A stretch of 22,780 nucleotides of DNA from Pseudopedobacter sp043763845 (GTDB lineage Bacteria > Bacteroidota > Bacteroidia > Sphingobacteriales > Sphingobacteriaceae): positions 1-22,780 of the forward strand of contig JAYULE010000226.1 in NCBI GenBank assembly GCA_043763845.1, given 5' to 3'. This document shows, in pieces, positions 16,261-22,780 of the stretch; within the stretch, counting starts at the first letter, position 1, and every line of letters starts with the position of its first letter. Both the position numbers and the translations under genes were made by a program. The notes under the pieces were generated by a model. That model was not told where the DNA came from. It worked only from the letters and a program-made list of their open reading frames with translations, and did not search any database.

Positions 16261-16289
16261 TTGAAAACACTACAATTTGCATAATTTTG
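16261..16289 (+). promoter_or_regulatory. Candidate promoter in the 16086-16738 gap
   Basis: TTG (16261-16263), an 18-base spacer, then TAATTTTG (16282-16289) match both elements of the Bacteroidota primary promoter (TTG, 17-23 bases, TAnnTTTG). No annotated gene starts soon after it, but a terminator hairpin lies about 120 bases downstream. Confidence 0.45.
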
Positions 16290-16293
16290 ATTT

Positions 16294-16437
16294 TGCAATT
16301 ATTTATTTTATTAATATTAATGCATAGCGTAAAATTAACTGTATTCCTATTCGCTAAAAGCCACAATAAGAACTTGCTTACTTTACTTTAGTATTACTGT
16401 TGTAATAAAAAATAGGTGTAAAATACACTTATTTTTT
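16294..16437 (+). ncRNA. Candidate small RNA of about 140 nt
   Basis: Boundaries come from the promoter at 16261-16289 and the hairpin ending at 16437; neither end is measured. Inside are a TATTAC-TGTT-GTAATA hairpin (16392-16407) directly before the terminator stem, and a possible long-range TAGCG...CGCTA pairing. A 23-codon reading frame (16320-16391) is present but looks like chance. I do not recognise the RNA. It lies upstream of the beta-helix gene and divergent from sbcD. Confidence 0.35.
16407..16437. terminator. Orphan bidirectional terminator hairpin
   Basis: AAAAAATAGGTGTA (16407-16420) pairs with TACACTTATTTTTT (16424-16437) around AAA, with one G-U pair on the plus strand. Fourteen pairs with A and T tracts give a good terminator shape in both directions, although no known gene ends here: sbcD starts 322 bases to the left and runs away, and the next gene starts 302 bases to the right. 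Confidence 0.65.
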
Positions 16438-16439
16438 AT

Positions 16440-16738
16440 TGAAAGCTTTTAAATTAATTTTAGTAGTAAATAAAGTTTTAACCAATACACTCCATTAAAA
16501 TAAGATGGGAGAGTATAAAGCTGCATTTGTTAATGGTTATTGTGTACACTATATATTATTTAATATCAACTAAGTAAATGCAAAATTAATAATGTACCGA
16601 GGTAATTATAATATGAAAACGTTAATAATATTAAGTTAATTTCTATTTTATGCTTAGCCAAAATTTATAAAAACATAATTCAACAAAAATATTTTATACC
16701 TTTAATTAAACAAAAATTAAATTTATAAACTAAACTAC
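16440..16738. other. AT-rich leader region before the beta-helix gene
   Basis: There is no gene that I can support. The region is very AT-rich, with scattered single TAnnTTTG-like boxes on the minus strand (16581-16588, 16684-16691) that lack a -33 partner, and a weak CTCCAT...ATGGGAG stem near 16488-16515. It presumably contains the promoter of the gene at 16739, but I cannot point to it. Confidence 0.5.
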
Positions 16739-18886
16739 ATGAAAAAAATTTATTCGCTTTTTATTGCAATAACCATAAGTGCAAAATTATTTGCTACAGA
16801 TTATTATGTAAAACCAACAGGTAACGATGGTGGTACAGGAACCTCAGTAGCCAACGCTTGGCAAAGCATGGCCAAAGTAGCAAATTTTGCGTGGGTAACA
16901 GGTTTTGTTGCAGGCGATAAAATATTGTTTGAAGGTGGGCAAACGTTTGTAAACCCAGCTGGTATTTATTTACAATTAGATAAAAATAAGGGAACTGCTG
17001 CCAACCCAATAACTTTTACTTCGTACGGGGTGGGAAGAGCTATCTTAAAATCAAATGCAAATAGCTTGTTTAACCTTTGGGCACCAATTAGTGGCAATGT
17101 TGGGTTAGGTTTTAAATTTACCAACCTTATTTTAGAGGGAGATGGAGTTACTAAAACAGGGCCTACACAAACTCATGGTATAGTTGTGTACAACGGTTCT
17201 GCTACGGTTTTAGATTATTTACTTGTTGAAGATGTTGACATTAGCGGTTTTGCTGGTAACGGGTTTACATGCGGCAGAGATGGCAAATTAAAAGGCAGGT
17301 TAACTAATATTATGCTAAAAAAGGTTGTATCGCACAATAACCCTGGTGCAATTAATTTTAATGGCAACACAGGCTCAGGTATTGTAATGGGCGGCGCTGA
17401 TGGTGCTTTAATTGAAGATTGTATAGCTTTTAAAAATGGTATTAATAATAACAATGCAGCGGGCCCTGTTGGTATTTGGATGTGGGACTGTGTAAACAGC
17501 GTTATTCAAAAATGCGAATCGCACCATAACGAAACCACATACGGCGACGGCGCAGGTTTTGATATTGATGGTGCATGCCAAAACTGTATGATACAATATT
17601 GTTACTCTCACAACAACCAAGGGGCAGGCTATTTACTTGCCCAATTTGAAGGTGCACATATTTTGGGGCCTTTACAAAATAATACAATAAGGTACAACAT
17701 TAGCGAAAACGACGGACGTAAATCAAGTTTTGGAGGTATTCATTTTTGGGCAAACGGGGGTTTAGATGTTGTTGGTGCCACAGAAATTTACAACAATACC
17801 ATTTATATGGGAGGCGAGGTTTACAATGGTGTGCCTGCAGCTATAACTTTTCAAAATACTAATTGTACCGGCATTAAAATACACAATAATATATTTGTTA
17901 CGGCAAATAATTATCCTTTAATATCATCGCCAGCTGGAACATTAAATACAGCTAAAGTTCAGTTCCTAAACAATAATTATTGGACAATACCCAACACACC
18001 TTTTAATGTAAGGTGGGGAGCTACAAACTACAATTCGTTTGCATTGTGGCAAAATGCAACAGGACAAGAGAAAATTAACACCACTAATTTTGGCTTTACT
18101 ATTGACCCTCAACTGCAAAATCCCGGAAACGGGGCAACAATAAACAATACTACACTTTTACCCACACTTACGGCTTATAAATTAAAACCCACATCGGGGC
18201 TTATTAATAAAGGGTTAAACTTAACCCAACCGCCTTACAACATTGCTGTTGGTAGCCGCGATTTTTTTGGCACTAACATACCTAACACTGGTGCATACGA
18301 TTTAGGTGCCTACGAGCATATAAGCACCTTGCCAGTTAGTTTAATTAATTTTGGAGGCAGGGCAACAACAGTTGGTAACGTATTAGCTTGGAGAACAACT
18401 GCTGAACAAAACAACCGAGGTTTTGAGATTTTAAGATCAAAAAATGGTAGTGATTTTGTAACAATTGGATTTGAAAAAACACAAGCAATAAACGGCAACA
18501 GCACTGCTACCTTAGAATACAGCTTTAATGACAACAATATACTTGATGATGCCTTTTACCAATTAAAACAAATAGATTTTGATGGAAACACAACCCCATC
18601 AAACATTATTGTATTAAAAGCTGGCTTTATTGTTGAAAATAAAATTTACCCTAACCCAGTATCTAACGATTTAAATATGGTTTTTACAGCAAACCAAACC
18701 AGTAAGGTTATTATTACTGTAAGCAATTTAGTGGGTAAAATTGAAATATCTAAACAAGATGTAATTAATAAAGGCAATAACCACCTAAAATTAAATACCC
18801 ATAAATTAATACCAGGTTGGTATATTATAAGCGTTAAAAATATGTGGGGAACTGAAATTTTAACAAGAAAAATTATTAAAAATTAA
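16739..18886 (+). CDS. Secreted parallel beta-helix protein with T9SS sorting domain
   Basis: Probably an extracellular or surface protein that binds or cleaves a polysaccharide; no specific enzyme class can be read from it. Seen: 715 residues. Signal peptide MKKIYSLFIAITISAKLFA (cleavage near 19-20). DYYVKPTGNDGGTG (21-34) is the usual opening of secreted right-handed beta-helix proteins. Beta-helix rungs run from about 60 to 525, with repeating patterns such as ALIEDCIAFKNG, SVIQKCESHHNE, CMIQYCYSHNNQGAGY and NTIRYNISENDG. A LPVSLINFGGRA...LAWRTTAEQNNRGFEILRS module (531-630) precedes a type IX sorting domain (635-715) with IYPNPVSN (636-643), PGWYIISV (692-699) and a KIIKN end. Next to it on the same strand is a GH51-like modular protein. 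A clear terminator follows the gene. Confidence 0.88.
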   Translation: MKKIYSLFIAITISAKLFATDYYVKPTGNDGGTGTSVANAWQSMAKVANFAWVTGFVAGDKILFEGGQTFVNPAGIYLQLDKNKGTAANPITFTSYGVGRAILKSNANSLFNLWAPISGNVGLGFKFTNLILEGDGVTKTGPTQTHGIVVYNGSATVLDYLLVEDVDISGFAGNGFTCGRDGKLKGRLTNIMLKKVVSHNNPGAINFNGNTGSGIVMGGADGALIEDCIAFKNGINNNNAAGPVGIWMWDCVNSVIQKCESHHNETTYGDGAGFDIDGACQNCMIQYCYSHNNQGAGYLLAQFEGAHILGPLQNNTIRYNISENDGRKSSFGGIHFWANGGLDVVGATEIYNNTIYMGGEVYNGVPAAITFQNTNCTGIKIHNNIFVTANNYPLISSPAGTLNTAKVQFLNNNYWTIPNTPFNVRWGATNYNSFALWQNATGQEKINTTNFGFTIDPQLQNPGNGATINNTTLLPTLTAYKLKPTSGLINKGLNLTQPPYNIAVGSRDFFGTNIPNTGAYDLGAYEHISTLPVSLINFGGRATTVGNVLAWRTTAEQNNRGFEILRSKNGSDFVTIGFEKTQAINGNSTATLEYSFNDNNILDDAFYQLKQIDFDGNTTPSNIIVLKAGFIVENKIYPNPVSNDLNMVFTANQTSKVIITVSNLVGKIEISKQDVINKGNNHLKLNTHKLIPGWYIISVKNMWGTEILTRKIIKN

Positions 18887-18903
18887 TAGTTTATTTTACA
18901 GTT

Positions 18904-18937
18904 GGGCAATGTACAAAAGTATATTGCCCTTTATTTT
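18904..18937 (+). terminator. Terminator after the beta-helix gene
   Basis: GGGCAATGTAC (18904-18914) pairs with GTATATTGCCC (18919-18929) around AAAA, with one G-U pair, followed by TTTATTTT. It is a strong terminator 18 bases after the stop codon, so the downstream gene needs its own promoter within 18938-19076. I cannot identify that promoter with confidence. Confidence 0.85.
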
Positions 18938-19076
18938 GCTATTATTTTGGATTGTAACATAATTAACTTAACATTATTATTTTTAAAAATAACTTAATCA
19001 TTTTAAAAAAATAATTATTGTAACAAAAATATTGCATACATTGTATAACTTTTTATAAAAACTTAAAGTTTACAAT

Positions 19077-22000
19077 ATGTCAAAATTTTTCCTTGTCAAA
19101 ATAAAAAAATATGCATTTGCCTTATTTACATTAACTGCATTAAATGGTTATGCATATAAACACATAAATAGCGCAAATACTGCATCAGGTGTACTAAAAT
19201 TAAATACCCTAAAAAACAATAATTTTACGGTTAACGATGCCGATAATTTACAAGTATCATTCACAACCTATCATTTTAACCCAACTGCATCAAGCCAAAG
19301 CTTGGCCATAACCAGTAATATAAACTGGGCAATAACAGGTTCGCCGGGTTGGTTAACACTAAGTGCAGCATCGGGAAGTGGTAATGCCACTATTACCTTA
19401 ACTTCGCAAACCAATAGCACAGCTACTACCCGTAGTGCAACCCTTACTTTAACAGGTAACGGTATAACCAGAACTATTACGGTTTTACAATACGGTACAA
19501 CATCTTTAACAGTTGCCCTAAATTTAAGCAATGTTGAAAAAGATATCTCTAACCGCCCATCAGGTATAAATATGGATTATTTAATGGATGGTACAGTATT
19601 AGGGCCCAATATACCTGCACAAACAGCAGTTGCTTTAAAAAACATGGGTACAAAATTTTTACGCTACCCCGGTGGCGAAAAAGCTGATAACTTTTTTTGG
19701 GCAACCACTCCTTGGACTAATGGAGCCAACCCTAAATCAACAAACTGCGTTTGGCCAGCTAACGATACACGGTTTTTTAACGCCGACCAAATTAATGCTA
19801 AAAGTGAAGTATTAGATTTTGATGAGTTTATGACCATGAGCATTGCTGCCGATGGCGAACCAATAATTGTTGTGCCTTATGATTGTATTTATCCAATTTA
19901 CGGCTGTGGAGCCCGAGCTATACCTACCAAAGCACAAGTAATAACCAATGCGGTAGAGTGGGTACGATATGCAAATATAGTTAAAGGGTATAACATAAAA
20001 TATTGGATGATAGGCAACGAGTGTTGGGCCGATGCATCGTACAACGGTAAGCCAACAGCTGCACAATACGCAGCCGATATTGTAGATTTTTCGGATGCTA
20101 TGAAAGCAATAGATCCAACCATTAAAATTGTTGCAAATGGTAATAATAGTTTTTGGGCGAGTTTTTTAACACCAGCCGTTGCCGCTAAAATTGATATGCT
20201 TACCGTTAGTAGTTACCCCACATTTAACTACATAGGTGGTTATAATTTTTATAAAAACAATAATGTGGCATTAGATGGCGAAGTTACCAGTGCCATAAAT
20301 GCCATAAACGGTATTGCCAATGCTGCCGATAGAAATAGAATTACGGTATCGGTTGCGGAGTTTAACACTATTGATTTTAAATATCATCCTGTCAATTTCC
20401 CTACTGCTTGGACTCCAGATAATAATTTAGGCCATGCTTTGGCCAATTTTGAGTGTTTTGGGCAAATTATTAAGCACCAAAAATTAGATTTTGCATGTTT
20501 TTGGAATACAAGGTGGAGGTTTAACGCAACAATACCTTTTCAAGAAGATTTGTACGATGCATTAGATCCTGCAAGTAACTTAACCGCCGCAGGCCAAGCA
20601 ATTAAAATTTGGGGCGATTTTACCCTACCTAAATTATTGGTATCTAATTCATCAAACCCGGTAAAAACATTTACTACCTATAACCCTGCAACAAACCAAC
20701 TAAATGTGTTGCTAATAAATAAGGAAACAACAAGCCAAACTATTAACGTTACTACGGGTGCTTTACCAACAGGCTCTACCCTTACCAGGTGGCAATTTAG
20801 CGGCACTGGCGAAGCCGATAAGTTTCCAACATTTACGCAAAGCGGTAGCCCAACAGTTATTACAGGAAGCGATGTTTATGCAAATTTAGCTCCTGTATCT
20901 ATTACGGTGCTATCTTTTAGTCCATCAACCAACCTAATGGCCAGCCCAAACAATATTCTTTTTGGTAATAGTGCAAGTTCACAATCATTCGCTATAACAT
21001 CTAATTTAAATTGGACAATTACTAACCTACCCGCTTGGCTTACTGCCAGTACAACAAATGGTAGCAGTAGCCAAAGTGTAAGTTTAACTAGCACTACAAA
21101 TGCATCTATAAACTCACGCAGTGCAACCATTACTTTAAGCGATGGTACGGTTACCATATCAATACCTGTTACCCAAGCTGGCTTGCCCGATAATACACCG
21201 CCCAGCACACCAACAGGCCTATCATCAGCAAGTATAACCAGCACAGGCTTTACGTTAAATTGGGCAGCATCAACCGATGCTGTTGGCGTAACGGCATACG
21301 AAGTATATGCTAACGGTGTGTTTGTTGCATCAACAAGTAGCAATACCTTAAACTTAACTGCGCTATCGCCAAGTACTGCTTACAGTATGCGTGTTAGGGC
21401 TAAAGATGCTGCTGGAAATTTCTCGGCACTTAGTACAGCTTTAACCGTAAATACATCTGCATCAACGCAAAATTTAGGTTTCGAAAGTGATTTTACAAAT
21501 TGGTTTACTTATGGAACTTCAAGTGTAAACACAACACCTATTCATGTACATTCTGGCTCAAAATCTGGTTTTTTCTCTAATGGAGGCGCAAACAATATAT
21601 TAACTTTAACCCCAGGGGCAACTTACAGGGTAAGCGGTTGGGCAAAAGCGGCTACAGGTAGTAACATTTGGATTTCGGTAAGAAATTTTAATGGTGCCTT
21701 AAACCCTGGGCAACAAGTAACTTCAACAAGTTGGACCCAATATACTATTGATTTTACTATGGGCGCAAGCAATACAACAGCAGATCTTGGCGTTTGGACA
21801 GATGTTAACAATTCGGCATATTTTGATAGTTTTACACTAACCCAAATAATTGTAGATAACACCCCCCCTACGCAACCAACCGCATTAGTTGCATCGGCTA
21901 TTACCCAAACTGGTTTTACCTTAAATTGGGGCGCAAGCTTAGATGTTGGCGGGGTAACTGGTTACGAAATTTACAGAAACAATATTTTAGTTGGCACCAG

Positions 22001-22780
22001 TGCTACCACAAATTTTAACGTTACTAATTTAATTGCAGGTACGGTTTACAATTTTACGGTAAGGGCTAAAGATGCTATACCCAATTGGAGCGCCCAAAGT
22101 GCAGCATTAACAGTAACTACGGCATCGCCCACTAATTATTACTTTAAACCAGGCCAAAGCGATTTAACCGATTTAGCCAATTGGGGAACCAGTACCAACG
22201 GCTCAGGTTCAATTCCTATAAATTTTATTTCCGACGGCGATAAATTTATTCTTACCTCATCAAAAACGCTTAACGGTATTTTAAACTTAGGTGTTAATAC
22301 CATATTTCAGATTGGGGAAGGAGCCGGGCCAGCAACATTAATTATTAGCGCAAGCGGCAATATTAGAACAGGTACCGTAAACATTACTACTTCATCAAGT
22401 GGCAACAATACATTAACAATTGCCGGTACGGCTTCGCCAATATTAGGCACTTTAGCAACCGGTATCAATGGTTGTACGGTTATATACAACGGCACTGGTG
22501 CACAAACTTTAGTTAATGCTACTTATAATAATTTAACATTATATAATGCAAACGGTATTAATGCAACAAGCAACATAACCGTAACAGGTGCTTTAACCTT
22601 AACAAGCGGAAAATTTGGTATAGGTAGCAACACCTTAACTTTAAATGGTGCAGTAAGCACAACAGCGCCTAATAGTTTAAGCGCCAATGGTTCATCAAAT
22701 TTAGTAATAACAGGTACCACACCGCTGGGTGCGAGTTTGTTTTTTGACCAAACAACCGCTGGCGATGCAATTGGCACAGC
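19077..22780 (+). CDS. Large secreted modular glycosidase (BACON, GH51-like), 3' end outside window
   Basis: One frame stays open for 1234 codons from ATG 19077 to the window end. Residues about 1-26: signal peptide (LFTLTALNGYA). About 59-140: BACON domain (NINWAITGSPGWLTLSAASG, ending VLQYG). About 145-530: clan GH-A TIM barrel resembling GH51 arabinofuranosidases, with FLRYPGGEKADNFFW near R196, acid/base glutamate E315 in YWMIGNECW, and nucleophile glutamate E428 in SVAEFNT. About 530-610: beta domain. About 620-701: second BACON. About 705-792: Fn3. About 799-925: CBM-like beta-sandwich (NLGFESDFTNW...AYFDSFTL). About 927-1016: second Fn3. From about 1020: Thr/Asn/Gly-rich repetitive region starting YYFKPGQSDLTDLANWG. 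Substrate is probably an arabinose-containing or similar polysaccharide (inference). It probably ends in a T9SS domain beyond the window. Confidence 0.85.
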   Translation, partial: MSKFFLVKIKKYAFALFTLTALNGYAYKHINSANTASGVLKLNTLKNNNFTVNDADNLQVSFTTYHFNPTASSQSLAITSNINWAITGSPGWLTLSAASGSGNATITLTSQTNSTATTRSATLTLTGNGITRTITVLQYGTTSLTVALNLSNVEKDISNRPSGINMDYLMDGTVLGPNIPAQTAVALKNMGTKFLRYPGGEKADNFFWATTPWTNGANPKSTNCVWPANDTRFFNADQINAKSEVLDFDEFMTMSIAADGEPIIVVPYDCIYPIYGCGARAIPTKAQVITNAVEWVRYANIVKGYNIKYWMIGNECWADASYNGKPTAAQYAADIVDFSDAMKAIDPTIKIVANGNNSFWASFLTPAVAAKIDMLTVSSYPTFNYIGGYNFYKNNNVALDGEVTSAINAINGIANAADRNRITVSVAEFNTIDFKYHPVNFPTAWTPDNNLGHALANFECFGQIIKHQKLDFACFWNTRWRFNATIPFQEDLYDALDPASNLTAAGQAIKIWGDFTLPKLLVSNSSNPVKTFTTYNPATNQLNVLLINKETTSQTINVTTGALPTGSTLTRWQFSGTGEADKFPTFTQSGSPTVITGSDVYANLAPVSITVLSFSPSTNLMASPNNILFGNSASSQSFAITSNLNWTITNLPAWLTASTTNGSSSQSVSLTSTTNASINSRSATITLSDGTVTISIPVTQAGLPDNTPPSTPTGLSSASITSTGFTLNWAASTDAVGVTAYEVYANGVFVASTSSNTLNLTALSPSTAYSMRVRAKDAAGNFSALSTALTVNTSASTQNLGFESDFTNWFTYGTSSVNTTPIHVHSGSKSGFFSNGGANNILTLTPGATYRVSGWAKAATGSNIWISVRNFNGALNPGQQVTSTSWTQYTIDFTMGASNTTADLGVWTDVNNSAYFDSFTLTQIIVDNTPPTQPTALVASAITQTGFTLNWGASLDVGGVTGYEIYRNNILVGTSATTNFNVTNLIAGTVYNFTVRAKDAIPNWSAQSAALTVTTASPTNYYFKPGQSDLTDLANWGTSTNGSGSIPINFISDGDKFILTSSKTLNGILNLGVNTIFQIGEGAGPATLIISASGNIRTGTVNITTSSSGNNTLTIAGTASPILGTLATGINGCTVIYNGTGAQTLVNATYNNLTLYNANGINATSNITVTGALTLTSGKFGIGSNTLTLNGAVSTTAPNSLSANGSSNLVITGTTPLGASLFFDQTTAGDAIGT

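Noticed and set aside
16320..16391. 23-codon frame (MHSVKLTVFLFAKSHN...) within the candidate small RNA
   Set aside because: It is short, has no ribosome-binding or start context to favour it, and its length is expected by chance. Noted only in case the RNA proves to be translated.
19271..22777. Several minus-strand open frames of 60-155 codons
   Set aside because: All lie opposite the single continuous 1234-codon plus-strand frame with recognisable domains. Their hydrophobic Val/Leu-rich content reflects antisense reading of Thr/Asn/Ala codons.
1..22780. CRISPR arrays, insertion sequences, tRNA or rRNA genes, phage or plasmid modules
   Set aside because: No spaced direct repeats, transposase or integrase motifs, terminal inverted repeat pairs, or tRNA-like cloverleaf sequences were seen on either strand by eye.

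Overview
The window is AT-rich chromosomal DNA from a member of the Bacteroidota. The evidence is a secreted protein with a C-terminal type IX secretion sorting domain, BACON modules in a second secreted protein, promoter-like TAnnTTTG boxes, a near-absence of Shine-Dalgarno motifs, and codon use strongly biased to A/T third positions. I would not go below phylum from this sequence. No mobile element, CRISPR array, tRNA or rRNA was found.

Layout. 1-35 is a terminator-like palindrome. 241-1608 (+) is an Amt ammonium channel that shares a bidirectional terminator with slyD. 1723-4251 (-) holds a thioredoxin-domain YyaL/SSP411-type protein followed by a SlyD-like FKBP isomerase. 4412-7353 (-) is a ppk1-ppx polyphosphate pair coupled through a TTGA overlap. 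Upstream of it is a gene for a very lysine-rich protein (7465-7983), whose terminator ends six bases before the ppk start codon. 8065-8559 (+) is YajQ, 8608-9036 (-) an ElaA-like GNAT acetyltransferase, 9104-10303 (-) the bifunctional riboflavin enzyme RibBA, and 10520-11059 (+) hypoxanthine phosphoribosyltransferase. 11069-11639 (-) is a 52-residue lipoprotein gene overlapping ruvX. 11785-16085 (-) is the sbcD-sbcC nuclease operon. A 650-base gap follows and contains a promoter-like element and an orphan terminator, which together could define a small RNA of about 140 nt. 16739-18886 (+) encodes a secreted parallel beta-helix protein with a T9SS signal. From 19077 to the window end runs one uninterrupted frame for a large secreted modular protein: BACON, a GH51-like catalytic domain, BACON, Fn3, a CBM-like module, Fn3 and the start of a repetitive region. 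It is cut by the window edge.

How the parts fit. Most of the window (1-16 kb) is core physiology: ammonium uptake, polyphosphate metabolism, riboflavin and purine salvage, and DNA and rRNA processing nucleases. The last 6 kb changes to extracellular polysaccharide handling, with two adjacent same-strand secreted proteins each preceded by long AT-rich DNA. I did not find an obviously new defence or mobile system. The best leads are the orphan small transcript, the hidden lipoprotein gene, the ppk/lysine-rich neighbourhood (terminator against the start codon, and Asn at a classic PPK histidine position), the ribBA palindrome, and the architecture of the modular glycosidase.
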